From Wurfbainia villosa (lineage: Eukaryota > Streptophyta > Magnoliopsida > Zingiberales > Zingiberaceae), in the NCBI GenBank assembly GCA_025175895.1, contig CM045990.1, positions 4,588,001 to 4,652,000 on the forward strand: a stretch of 64,000 bases of DNA. The letters are read 5' to 3'. The notes beneath the pieces are model-generated. The model made no database searches, was not told where the DNA came from, and saw only the letters and a program-made list of their open reading frames with translations. Shown here one piece after another: positions 23,642 to 34,945 of the stretch (within the stretch, counting starts at the first letter, position 1; each line of letters starts with the position of its first letter). The position numbers and the translations under genes are program-made.

Positions 23642-25847
23642 TGTTAGTAATATGTGAGAGATGTCCTAAGGCAATCGCCTTATGTTAGAACCATTTATAT
23701 GATAAATGAAGATTCACTATTTGAGTATACATATTCTCATGTATTTGATTAGATCTTAAACTCATTTACTGAATGTCCACGATACGATTCACAGCATGAG
23801 AGAATTTGTGATTGGATCACAACTAGTGAGTATCTCTACATGTGTAATTGTGATGTATCAAAATTATCCCTAGTCGATGAATTGATGGATTCGGACACCA
23901 TCAAATCTGTCGAGACTAGCACGAGGTATACTCCTTGGTGTATCCAAGTAGCTAATTCTCACTAGCTGGAGACATTGTGATGTCCGTAGTTAATCGTGGA
24001 TGCTAGTTATGGTAACTAGTTCATTGGAGTGACCAGCCGTAAGACTTCATATGGTTCTCTGCATATATAGATATGTCAATGAAGTTCTTAATGCAGCTTA
24101 AGTGTGATGTTCCTTTGACTTGTGGTATTCAAGTCATCTTGGTCATGAAGACTTATGCTTTGACATCTTAAGCAAGCATCTCCAAGGAGATGTGGACTGG
24201 GATGATTGGGTATAAGTTGAAGTGATCAAAGGTGTTTGAATAACCTATAAAGGATTCACCACTCCTTGCGAGGAGATGTATACACATGGCCTCTCGTCGG
24301 ATTGTTACTAAAGTCTTTGGCCAAAGCATTACATGTTTAGAATAAGGTACTCTTGGATATATGTGCAGTAACTAGAATCCGTAGGATGAGGAAATGATAC
24401 TTGGGCTAGGTGTGATGTAGTCAACATAGTGGGGACTGACACGATAGACCATGTCCTGAACCAAGTGGGTATAAGATAAGTGAAGGGAATGGGGCACGAT
24501 TCTTTGGAGCTGTTGAAGGATTTCAGAAATAGTTCTGGATCAACCGTTGATCTTTTCGATTAATTGGGGATTATGATGCACTACTAGGTGCCACTCATGA
24601 TCGTTCTATAATTAATGGTTACTTATAGACGACCAACATAAATCGAGAACTTATTTTGTCACACGCACAACGAGCGTAATCCGAAGGATTTAAAACGAGC
24701 TTGATAATGAGATTCCCAGATCGAGAGAAACTAGGTTTGGTTGGACCAAACAAGGAGCGAGTATGAAATCGTTTCAGGCATAATGGAAGCGTGGATGGGC
24801 TGTTTCTTATGAAGACATGATGGATGAACCAAATTGGTTTGGTTTTAATCCAATGGTGGAGAATAAACCAAAGGGGTTTGGTTTGTTTTAAATGAATGAA
24901 CCAAAGTTGGTTCGGTTCGTTTTAACTTAAAATAGACCAAATCAGTTTGGTTTATTTTAACTTAAATTAATGGAGTGGGTTAACGAGTTTTGGTTATGGA
25001 CCAATAACCATTAGGAAAATTTGTTCTCTATAAAATATGGCTCAAGGGTTTAATGAGAGCCCTAATCCAAGTAGCTGCCCCCTCCCTTTTCTCCTCTTGT
25101 GGTCGGCGCCCATACCCTAGCCCCCGCCCACCCTTGTGCCGCTGTCCAAGATCCTTGCCGACGTCCAAGCTTTAGCCGGCGATCCTCCGGCGACCCTGCG
25201 GTGATCTTCCTTGGCTCCGGCAACAAGGTGAGCATCTAGCTTCCTTATTTGGCCGGTGCTAATCCTCCACCAAAGCTGTCCAGTTTTCTGGACAACTTGT
25301 TTATTTTGTGTCGGAGCATCATTTGGACAACATTTGGAGCTCTGATAGTGGCTACTTTGTTGGGGATTCGATCTCTGGTAATCCTCAGAGTTGGAGGACG
25401 AAGGATTCGTCAAACGGTTGACGAATACCTCTCCGAAGAAGCTAGTTTTTGAGGACTCGTTTTGAATCCGAATTTTGATTCGGATTGTGATCTTCTCTCG
25501 ATCACATCATCTTCAACACAAGGCTAGTGACTCGTACGAAGACGAGGCTAATGACTTTGCGAAGTCATCCTGAAGATACTCGGCGTGGATACGGATAGAG
25601 GCGATTCTAGCGAGGATCACTCCGATTGATGCCTTTCCCGCTACACGTGATACATAAGGTATACGTAGAATAAATTTCCTTTTATTGCAAAATTTGAAAC
25701 TACGATTATGTCTACACATGTTGTACTATGCATGCGTGTGGTGTGTTTGTTGTAATAAATTAGATTTATTATTTTTATTTCTTCCGCTGTGCACATATTT
25801 ATGAAACATGTTCGAACACACACTCGCCGCGGTGCCGGAAACCAACA
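23642..25847 (+). mobile_element. RT4 3' LTR (family A)
   Basis: A 2206-bp LTR from TGTTAGTAATATG to ACCAACA. It pairs with 16231-18435. TATAAAAT at 25029-25036. Confidence 0.92.
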
Positions 25848-26107
25848 CAGGAAACCTTCTCCTTAGAGTTATTGGTTCCTAACCAAAACCCATTAACCCA
25901 CTCCAATAACTTAAGTTAAAATAAACAGGACCGAGTTTGCCTATTTTAAGTTAAAATGAACCGAACCAACTTTGGTTCATTCGTTTAAAACAAACCAAAC
26001 CATTTTGGTTTATTTTCCACCATTGGATTAGAACCAAACCATTTGGTTCATCCATCATGTCTTCATAAGACTCGGCCCATTCATGCTTCTATTGCGACTG
26101 AAACGAT
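25848..26107 (-). mobile_element. RT1 5' LTR, fragment 2 of 4
   Basis: Resumes exactly where fragment 1 stopped (CAGGAAACC) and matches 403-665 of the RT1 3' LTR on the minus strand. It ends at ...GAAACGAT, cut by RT5. The first five bases are the right RT4 target duplication. Confidence 0.88.
26103..26107. repeat. target-site duplication of RT5, left copy (ACGAT)
   Basis: ACGAT, repeated exactly at 35120-35124. Confidence 0.92.
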
Positions 26108-26624
26108 TGTTGGAACATTTGTGACCGCTAGAGGGGGGTATATAGCGCGTTTTCGTCATCGATGGAAATTGATTGTTTGTTTCTACAAATCATGTTAGCG
26201 CAGCGGAAATAATAATAACATGAATACAAATAATAACAATCACAAAATCAACACCAAGATATAACGTGGTTCGTAACCGTATAGTTCCTACTCCATGGAT
26301 TGGGCTCTAAAGCCCTAGCGATACAAATACACACCACTAATCACAAATACTCCTTCTCGACAATAAGTCGGAGGTGGAGAAACCTCTTACAGTGATTACA
26401 AAAGTAATAGAACAAATGAAAGCTAATACAAGGATGAAATACAATACAAGTAAAGGAAAAACACTTTACAAAGAGCTTTTTATTGCTTGCTTGTTTGGTT
26501 GCTTGAGTTGCACTTGGAGAGCCTGAAATGCACCAGCAAATCGCCCCAAATAGCCCTAGTAACAACTGCTAAAAATTCTCCCTTCGTGCTCCTTCTAAAC
26601 CTGCAACTCAGGCTGATTTTTGCC

Positions 26625-26970
26625 TAGTAGTCGACTGATCGGGACCATCAGCCGACTGACCCTATAGCCGTTGTCTCACAACGACATGAGCCATGTTGGA
26701 TAAGTTCCAACGGATTGACCATCAGTCGACTGATCATGCCCATCAGTCGACTGATGACTCAAAAAGCCGAGTGTTCGGGCTGATCACTTGATTGGAGAGC
26801 TTACTGTGCTCGTGGCCAAAGCATCAGTCAACTGCCATACCCTAGCAGTTGACTGATGGAACAATGAGTCGACTGCCCAATGCTGGCAGTCGATTGATAG
26901 GCCATCTTCCTGCAGTCGAACCCTAGTCGACTCCCATCAGTCGACTGATCATAGTCCCAGTCGACTAATA
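26625..26970. repeat. CAGTCGACTG palindrome array in the RT5 3' LTR
   Basis: Irregularly spaced copies of CAGTCGACTG and one-off variants (for example CAGTTGACTG and CAGCCGACTG). Confidence 0.85.
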
Positions 26971-27159
26971 CACCTCAAACATGAGGTTTTAACCCAAGTA
27001 TGGTGCCCCCATACTTGCTAGACCACCCTTAGCCTAGACCTAAGCCTTCTAACCACCTCCGTCAGCCTCATGCCTATCACATCCCTCCAAGTCATCCATG
27101 ACTTATTCATTCATACGATAGCCTTCAGGTGCTTCCATCAGCTATTGTCATGCTGATAT

Positions 27160-27560
27160 GGTCTACACTGCCAAGGCACATTGGGCTTACGCTGCCAAAA
27201 CTCCGCTTGGACTTTACGCCGCCAACCATTGGACTTATGGGCTTATGCTGCCAAAACTCTGTTTGGACTTTACGCCGCCAACTATTGGACTTATGCTGCC
27301 AAGACTTCACCCTTGGACTTTAAGCCGCCAATATTCCCCTTAGACTTCTCAATTGCCGAGACTCAAGCTTGGACTTTTTCTTGCCAACCCATGTTGGGCT
27401 TTCCATGCCAAGACCCATGCTAGGACTTTTCCTTGCCAAGACCCATGCTTGGACTTTCCTTTGCCAAGATGCATGCTTGGACTTTCCTTGCCAACCCATA
27501 TTTGACTTTTCATGCCAAGACTCAAGCTTGGACTTTTCATGCCAAGTACATAAGACTTGG
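27160..27560. repeat. CTTGGACTTT/TGCCAAGAC minisatellite in the RT5 3' LTR
   Basis: The longest example in the window: more than ten degenerate units of 24-36 bp. The frames across it on both strands are by-products of the repeat. Confidence 0.8.
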
Positions 27561-27718
27561 ACTTTTCCCATCATAATGGTCAAACCATCGTCAAACATCA
27601 AGTATGACTTGGGTTGATTGCACTAACAATCTCCCCAACACATTTTCAGACATCAATGTCAAACATCAAAATACTACTCGAGTCTGGCCAATCGTGACCT
27701 GGGTCGATTGCACCAACA

Positions 27719-27732
27719 ATCTCCCCCTTTTT
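27719..27732 (-). other. polypurine tract of RT5
   Basis: AAAAAGGGGGAGAT on the minus strand, next to the 3' LTR. Confidence 0.85.
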
Positions 27733-29200
27733 AATGTTTGATAAAAATACCCCTGAGTTAGGCCCTTAACTCAAATTCCCTTACCAATTTTCCCAAATTG
27801 GTAATTTTACTTTCTCCCCCTTTTTGGCATACATCAAAAAGGCTCTCCCCAAGGAGGTCAAAGTCTCATATCCCAATGAGATCTTACAATCTCCCCCTTG
27901 GTCCAAAACACCTAGGATGCCTTCACTCTTCCTAGTGATAAGTCTCATATCACTCAAGAGAGGCACTCCTATAAACTCTCCCAATTTCCAAATTGGGCAT
28001 CTCAAATTCCTATTTCTCCCCCTCATGAGGAAGAATATACATCCATCATCCCAAGATGGATACCTCCCTCTAAAGGCTTGCCCCCCCCTTGACCATTGCA
28101 CCAACAATGTCCTTGAGAAGTCCCTAAGCCAATAGGAACACAAAACCATCAAAAATAAGGTTAAAAATTCTACATTGAACTTTCCCACACCATAAAATTG
28201 ATAAATCACCCTAAAACCTCTCCTAATCCATATCCATTGGATTTTCACCCTTTTTAATGCTTTGCAAAGCATATCCTAGGGTTAGAAGTGGTTAGGGAAC
28301 CCTAACATAGCTGAAACATGGGCTAAAAATCCTTGTTTACCTGAAATCAACCTATCAGTCGACTCTTCCATAGAACAGTCGACTGAAATCATCATTAGTC
28401 GACTGATAAATTGTAATAGTCGACTGATCCCTGATTTTCAGAAATCAGGTTCTCCGAAATGAAGTTTGAAATTGCATAAGTAAATATACGTATTTCAAAA
28501 TTTTTTGAAATTTCATACGCACATTACTTACATGGAATATTATGGGTGAAAAATAGTTTGAAAATAAAATACCCATTAAAATAGGAGATTGATACAAAGT
28601 TCAAAAACCATTATAACTTTAATATTTTTGATCTACTTTGTATCAACTTCTTAAATGGTGATTGCTATCAAACGATAGACTTCACCAAGGTGTTCTAAAA
28701 GGATTTTAAAATGATTTTTAAAACCTATTTTGAACTATGGACTATTGGCTAGATGTACATGACTTGTACATTAGCTTTTTTCATGATCCATATTTATGAT
28801 TGAAATAAGTTTAAGTTCATCTAGATGCAACATCTATGCACCTTGAACTTAACTTATTTTCCTAACATCTCACATGTATCTAGGGTGTATAAAACACACA
28901 CAAGTCAATGTGATTGTGAGATGTGGAATTAGGGTTACTATGGCTTCATGCATTTTCTAGGCAACTCTATTTGATTCCCTTATACATGGGACTTCAAATC
29001 ATGCCATTGTTCTTAAATCAATTTTATTAATGCATGAATGATCATGGCATGAATGATAAAATAAATAAGCATGACCAATGATCATGATGTCATGGAATAT
29101 AAATAGGCTCTAAACATGAACATGACATAGAAAGTAACCATAAGCAATATCATGACATTTTATATAATTAAAAGTAGATATGATGTTATGACATGGGAAA
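27733..29200 (-). other. RT5 non-coding DNA between ORF2 and the 3' LTR
   Basis: AT-rich and similar to RT3 6143-7625. It has a few CAGTCGACTG copies at 28345-28440. A 163-codon open stretch on the minus strand (28272-27781) has no motif and is not kept open in RT3, so I do not call it a gene. Confidence 0.65.
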
Positions 29201-31640
29201 ATAGAGTATATAATCACATTAACACCCACACAATCAGACAAAGACACATGATTTTCAATAAACAAAATATTTCATTCAAATATAAATTCAGTTTTTACAA
29301 GTAAAATAGATGTCTAAAAAGCTCTCAACCTCACTACAAAAATAAAAACAAGATCCCTAATCTGCGCCTAGCTATCATTCCTGAAGCCATCTCCTAGAGG
29401 TGGTTGAGGCTGCTGACCTAGGGTCCATGTCCACATCATCTCATATATATCAATCTGGCGCTGCTCCATCTAGCTCAAGCACTGCTCTATCTGGCTGAGC
29501 TACTGACCCAACTCCTGACCCATGGAGGACATGCGATCGACCATGGCAGACTACTCCAGACTAAGCTCCGTCCAACTCGTGCTAGCTTCCTCATAAAACT
29601 CCTCGAAGTGAGTCTCCAAGCGTGTGACCCGTGTCGAGAGACTCTCTAAAGAAGCATCAGATAGCATTTGGTAATCCTCCTTAGCAGCAAGCCCCTCATG
29701 TGCGGCCGCAGGATCTCCAACCTCTATAGCTGGCTCCTCATGCCCCATGGGATGAGGCCGAGCCACCCACTCCATCTGTTCAGGGCCAGTCTGCATCCCA
29801 GCCAGTGTAAAGTTCTGCACTGTGATGCGGTTGTATGCGTCTGAGAGAGGCCTCAGTGATCCCCTAGATATGTTAATGCCGATGGACTCTAACCATGCTG
29901 TAATGACATGTCCAAATGGCATATAAAATTTTCCCTGTACAGGAGTCACAAAATGGACAATGCAATGAAATATGTTCAATGCAATGTTTATGTTCAACTG
30001 ATGACGCATGACATACATAAGAAAAAGATGGGGAGGCCGGATCTTGGCCTGACCCCGAGTCACAATCGAAAGGATGCACCCAAAAATGACTTTGTAAAGA
30101 ACATTGTCAGGTGTAGATAATTCATTGATAGAAAATAGATTTTGAGCTGGTGGATGAGGACGAAGAAAGAAATGCTGATGCATGGACTCTAATGATATAT
30201 GGTCAAATGGAGTAGGAAGAGGTGCATCAAAGGAAGGGTAAAACACGAAAGTGTCATCCGCTGCCCGACACTCCAGGAACTCCTGCGAAATCACAGGAGT
30301 GAACTCCAGGTCGTGTTTTGCAATGCTAGTGGTGTAGGTTGGACTATCGTCGACCTTCCTCAAATTTTGGTAAAACTCCTTGAGAAGATCATCGTTTACG
30401 ACATGCGTACAAAAGACGACCTTCATCAATTGATAATGCCATACAATCTGAAAAACATCGCCACAGTAGGTTCTAAAGAATCGCTCGTCCAAATACCTAA
30501 CCGACATCGGTTGGTACGCGAGCGACCCAACCTCACTAGACTCACCCCTACGTTGTTTTCTACATGAATGCAATGAATGTAATGCAATGCAATGTGATGA
30601 CACAAATAACATGGTTAGATCAAAATGTGGTATATGTAAAAGATGGGGTTTAAGGTTTAGAGGTATACTTTGGTGCCATTGTTGGGTTGAGGTCTGTGAG
30701 GGATGAACTGAGCAGCCTACTTATTGGAGAGGATGTCGAAGGAATGCCGAAAAGAAGGCCTCGTCGGAACCCTAACTCTGGTGGAGGAAAATGGAAGCAG
30801 GCGCAATTAGCATGATAGAAGGACCCAAAACACGAGAAATAGGGTTAGGTTTCAAACCTAAGGGTTTTGAGTCGCTGGCGTGGACCAAAGACGGATGGTC
30901 GGAGGGGTTTTGGGATGATCGGGGAAGAAATCGCACGAGAAGAAGGTGTGAAGAAGTCAAAACCTAGTGGTTGCCATATCAGCGGTCGATGAACGGTTCA
31001 CAAAATCGTAGTCGATCAACCGGCTCGACTGATCGCTAAAGCTTTTGCGCTTCTATCGAGCATCGATCGATTGTTATGGGTCATCACTCCGATGATGTGA
31101 TAAGCACTCGATCACGGTATCGCCCACTCATTAGCTCTTCCGTCCCGAACAGCGAATATCACCGATCATTGTAGATCTTGATCGTGATAGACAATCACCG
31201 AGTGATGGAAGCGACTTGACCGCTGATCTCGCGTCGTCATACGTGTTACAGATCATCGATATCGATTTTGATCAAATTAAGTAGATTTCGATTTCTTCAC
31301 TCAATTTGTTTCATTTTAACATGCTTAGGCATATATATCGAATATATTAGTGTTATGCCTATGTTTATGTATTTGTTAATGTATTTTAGTATTTTATTTC
31401 ATTTTCACAAAAATTAACATCCAAGAATTTTAAATCCTAGCATCTCATCCTTTCTAAGTGTTGAAATATACAATCAAGGTGAATGATATATTTTGTGAGA
31501 TGCAATACACCATAAATATACCTTCCATGCAAACATATGGTAAGACACATGAAGCATGACAAGTATGTGACATCAAGATATATAGTGCTTGAGTGTTAAT
31601 CTTAAATGTAATTTCTAAACCTTAAGACAATTTTCTTGAT
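29201..31640 (-). other. RT5-specific 2.4-kb block (ORF2 and flanks)
   Basis: Sequence between the points where RT3 and RT5 stop and resume matching. It holds ORF2, a possible trailer (29201-29550) and an upstream stretch (30960-31260) unusually rich in GATC/CGAT words. Either RT5 gained it or RT3 lost it; the window alone does not decide. Confidence 0.6.
29551..30612 (-). CDS. RT5 ORF2: possible 'putative plant transposon protein' domain
   Basis: An open frame of 353 codons on the same strand as gag, uninterrupted while the neighbouring gag is broken. Residues about 40-290 resemble, from memory of the family, the plant transposon-associated domain often listed as 'putative plant transposon protein' (Transposase_32 type): an N-terminal YLDERFF segment, a FYQNLR helix at about residues 80-90, then FTPVISQEFLECR and a C-terminal block with MRHQLNIN, MPFGHVITAWL and GINIS. 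The last ~30 residues (LESLSTRVTRLETHFEEF) look like a coiled coil. The first ~35 residues are low-quality, and a MAPK-like ATG on the minus strand near 30676 may be the older start, now separated by a stop or an intron. Such proteins are found in plant mobile elements but I know of no proven role. RT3 lacks the whole block. Confidence 0.5.
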   Translation of the reverse strand: MLFVSSHCIALHSLHSCRKQRRGESSEVGSLAYQPMSVRYLDERFFRTYCGDVFQIVWHYQLMKVVFCTHVVNDDLLKEFYQNLRKVDDSPTYTTSIAKHDLEFTPVISQEFLECRAADDTFVFYPSFDAPLPTPFDHISLESMHQHFFLRPHPPAQNLFSINELSTPDNVLYKVIFGCILSIVTRGQAKIRPPHLFLMYVMRHQLNINIALNIFHCIVHFVTPVQGKFYMPFGHVITAWLESIGINISRGSLRPLSDAYNRITVQNFTLAGMQTGPEQMEWVARPHPMGHEEPAIEVGDPAAAHEGLAAKEDYQMLSDASLESLSTRVTRLETHFEEFYEEASTSWTELSLE

Positions 31641-31882
31641 ACATGAATTCCCAAAGTGTGCCAAAACCCCAAATTGCACACTAATATCTCTAAGTCTAAA
31701 TGTGCCAAGTTTAATCAAATTTTCACAATTCTCAAGGCTTATTGACACATCCTAAAATCTTTTAAGATTAACATTCAATCTTATTTCCAAGGTATCACAT
31801 AACCTTGAAAATGCTACAAAGTATTAACTTTACTATGGTTAGGTTAACTACCCATCAATTCAAGTTAACACCCCCAACCCAC

Positions 31883-33552
31883 TTAGTGTGATGGAATCAC
31901 GCTCCTAGGAATCCAATATTTATTGGAGCTCCTTGGGTTAATTAGGTATTCACTAGGGATAACTTCCCTATATACCCTCTTAATGACCCTCCTAGGCTTA
32001 GAAGCCTTGGTCATTTGGGTCTTATCATGGTTAACCTTAGGGATTGCCTCCCTAGTAACCTTCTTAGTGGTCTTTCTAGGTTTCATGGAAACCTTAGCCA
32101 CTAGACACTCACCATGGTCAATCCTAGGGATGACTTCCCTTGTGACCTTGGTTTTCTTAGACTTAGGTTGAGTTACATAATCAAATGGAACCCTATGGTA
32201 GGTCTCCTTGGGCTTAGGTTTGTGACTCAAACCTTTCTTGCCCTTAGGTGGACCTTGCTTCCTAGACCCTAGGTTTTGACTCCTATACCCTAGATTTTGA
32301 CAATTTGACCCTTTAATTTGATTTTGCATCTTTCTAAGGGTCTTCTCCATTTTCTCAAGTTTTGACCTCAAAACTTGATTTTCTAGCTATAATTGCCCAA
32401 TTTTTGAATTTTGATCTAATCTTTGGGCATTGTTCCATTTCTTAGGCATATGTCTACCCTTCTTAGGGTTAATGCCTAAATGGTCCTTTACCTTTTAATG
32501 GTTTCACTAGATAGGATTTTTCTAGGGACATTAGTCCCAAATTTCTCCTTATTTTTAACATTGTAACTCTTAGCCCCTAAATAATAAAATTTATTATTTT
32601 TAGCATGCTCTTTATGAAACATAGAAAGATTACTTCTAGCATGCTTTTTCTTATTACTTAAAGAATGAGCAATATTTAAATTTACCTTAGGGTTTGCCTT
32701 AGAGGCTCCCCCTACATTTGATGCTCCTTCCTTTCTCCTAGGGCATTGGCTTCTATAGTGCCCTCTTTGGTGACACTTGAAGCATAACTTGCTCTTAATG
32801 GTGGCGACTCCGGCATCCTTGGTCTTTTCTTGAGGTTTCGGTGTCGGTTGACTTCTCTTGACTTTCTTAGGGCACTTGCTCTTATAGTGCCCATATTTCC
32901 TACACTCAAAACACATAATATGATTTTTATTTTGAATTGATGTGGTTGATTTACCAAGGTTAATGGTGGTGGAATTTTGGACTTCTTCATCTCTTCCGGA
33001 TGTTGATGGTTCTTCTTGATTTTGCTCTTGTTTCGGAGTGGATGTACTCTCCTCCCCCTCAATTCTAGAGGTGGAGGCTTCTTGTGCTTCTTCCTCCTCT
33101 ACTGACCCAGATGTTGATTCTCTATCACACTCCAGATCCTCAAGCTCTTGTGATGAAGAGGTGCTTACTTCTTCTTGAGTTTGAAAGGATGAGCACTCCT
33201 CCTCGGACTCCTCCTCTCCTTCATGGAATTTTGCCAATTTGCTCCAAAGCTCTTTGGCATCTTAATATTAACCTAGTCTAGACAAAATGTCATTAGGTAT
33301 CAAATCTTCTAAAATCTTTGTTACCTTGACTTTGGTCTTGAACTTGAGACGATGCTCTTGTGTCCACTTCTTTAATTTTAGGACCTCTCCCTTCTTATCC
33401 CTAGGAGGTTCAAAGCCTTCCATGATGATGAACCAATCTTCTATATCCATCATCAAGAATGTCTCCATTCTCGCCCTCCATGTCAAAAAATCTTCTTGGT
33501 CGTATGGTGGCGGTGTGTTGATGTCCCATCCTAATTTACCTTCAAATTCCAT
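31883..33552 (-). pseudogene. RT5 gag (family C), nearly complete but interrupted
   Basis: On the minus strand: an N-terminal capsid segment starting MEFEGKLGWDINTPPPYDQE at 33552, with the copia-type FLTWRARMETFL motif; a stop at about 33268; the segment around 33240 (FHEGEEES), then a long acidic Ser/Glu region; two zinc knuckles of CX2CX4HX4C form at about 32910 and 32790 (all eight ligands present); a His/Lys/Asn-rich linker; a stop near 32487; a coiled-coil-like stretch (LEKMEKTLRKMQNQIKG); and a basic C-terminus ending NPRSSNKYWIPRS at about 31900. Only two or three lesions separate it from an open frame of about 560 codons. A pol frame would normally follow; none does. Confidence 0.8.
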
Positions 33553-33601
33553 CTTGTTCCCTCTAGCGTTTTTGCTCCCGGTTGTTAATCCGTAGAAGAG
33601 C

Positions 33602-33619
33602 CCCGGGCTCTGATACCAA
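33602..33619 (-). other. primer-binding site of RT5
   Basis: TTGGTATCAGAGCCC on the minus strand, adjacent to the 5' LTR end. It complements initiator tRNA-Met. Confidence 0.88.
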
Positions 33620-34139
33620 TTGTTGGAACGTTCGTGATAGCTAGAGGGGGGGGTGAATAGCGCGTTTTCGTTGTGGATGGAAATTGATCGTTTGTTTCTA
33701 CAAATCGTATTAGTGCAGCGGAAATAATAATAACATGATTACAAATAATAACAATCACAAAATCAACACCAAGATATAACGTGGTTCGAAACCGTATGGT
33801 TCCTACTCCATGGATTGGGCTCTAAAAGCCCTAGCGATGCAAACACACACCACTAATCAGAAATACTCCTTCTCGACAATAAGTTGGAGGTGGAGAAACC
33901 TCTTACAGTGATTACAAAAGTAATACAACAAATGCAAGCTAATACAAGTATGAAATACACTGCAAGTAAAGGAAAAACACTTTACAAAGAGCTATTGATT
34001 ACTTTCTTGTTTGGTTGCTTGAGCTGCACTTGTAGTGGCTGAAATGCACCAGCAAATTGCCCCAAATAGCCCTAGTAAACACTGCCAAAAATCCTCCCTT
34101 CGTGCTCCTTTTAAACCTGCAACTCAGGCTGATTTTTGC

Positions 34140-34410
34140 CTAGTAGTCGACTGATCGGGACCATCAGTCGACTGACCTTGTGGCCATTGTCTCACAATAG
34201 CATGAGCCATGTTGGATAAGTTCCAATGGATAGACCATTAGTCGATAGAGCTTATCGTGCATGGTCAAGCATCACCGATCGCCATACCCTAGCGATCGAT
34301 GGCATAATTAGTCAATCGCCTAATGCCGCAAATCGATCATTGCTAGGCCATCTTCCCACAATCGAACCCTAGTCAACTCCCATCAGTTGACTGACTATAG
34401 TCCCAGTCGA
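34140..34410. repeat. CAGTCGACTG array in the RT5 5' LTR, partly altered
   Basis: Normal CAGTCGACTG copies at both ends, but in the middle (34240-34340) CGATCG and ATCGATCA appear where the other LTRs have the palindrome, with flanking words such as CCATACCCTAGC unchanged. Confidence 0.75.
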
Positions 34411-34609
34411 CTGATACACCTCAAACATGAGATTTTAACCCAAGTATGGTGCCCCCATACTAGCTAGACCACCCTTAGCCTAGACCTAAGCCTTCTAGCC
34501 ACCTCCGTCAGCCTCATGCCTATCAGATCTTTCCAAGTCATCCATGACTTGTTCATCCATACGCTAGCCTTCAGGTGCTTCGATCAGCTATTGTCATGCT
34601 AATGTGGTT

Positions 34610-34945
34610 TACATTGCCAAGGCACATTGGGCTTACGCTGCCAAGACTCCACTTGGACTTTACGCCGCCAACCATTGGACTTATGCTGCCAAAACTTCAC
34701 CCTTGGATTTTACGCTACCAATATTCCCCATGGACTTCTCAATTGCCAAGACTCAAGCTTGGACTTTCCCTTGCCAACCCATGTTGGACTTTCTATGCCA
34801 AGACCCATGCTTGGACTTTTCCTTGCCAAGACCCATGTTTGGACTTTCCTTTGCCAAGACCCATGCTTGGACTTTCCTTGCTAACCCATGTTAGACTTTC
34901 CATGCCAAGACTCAAGCTTGGACTTTTCATGCCAAGTACACAAGA
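34610..34945. repeat. CTTGGACTTT/TGCCAAGAC minisatellite in the RT5 5' LTR
   Basis: Counterpart of 27160-27560, with a few units fewer. Confidence 0.8.

Larger units (their letters stand above)
16231..25847 (+). mobile_element. RT4: family A Ty1/copia element with two LTRs
   Basis: This 9.6-kb element sits in the RT1 5' LTR and is flanked by CAAGA/CAGGA. It comprises 5' LTR (16231-18435), PBS, a 1.3-kb leader, gag, pol in the copia order protease-integrase-RT-RNase H, a polypurine tract and 3' LTR (23642-25847). The LTRs are 2205 and 2206 bp but differ at many positions, and coding frames have many stops, so the insertion is not recent. It is the same family as its host RT1, in opposite orientation. 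Lineage within plant copia (Tork/Angela-like) is a guess from RT and RNase H motifs. Confidence 0.92.
26108..27718 (-). mobile_element. RT5 3' LTR (family C)
   Basis: A 1611-bp LTR. It has the CAGTCGACTG block (26625-26970) and the CTTGGACTTT minisatellite (27160-27560). It is about 110 bp longer than the partner LTR, mostly because the partner lost part of the palindrome block. Confidence 0.9.

Noticed and set aside
16231..25847. RT4 as a recent, potentially active element
   Set aside because: LTRs differ at many positions, gag and pol have several stops and a frameshift, and the left target duplication is mutated.
26625..26970. Evenly short repeats that could suggest a CRISPR-like array
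   Set aside because: The repeat is a 10-base palindrome with irregular gaps, inside a plant LTR; spacers are not unique inserts and there is no cas gene.
27129..27617. Overlapping Cys/Pro/Leu-rich open frames that might suggest small secreted proteins
   Set aside because: They are translations of the CTTGGACTTT/TGCCAAGAC minisatellite in several frames at once.
27781..28272. 163-codon open frame on the minus strand in RT5
   Set aside because: The matching region in RT3 is not kept open and no motif is visible.
30199..30567. 122-codon open frame on the plus strand
   Set aside because: It is the antisense of ORF2, without any domain of its own.
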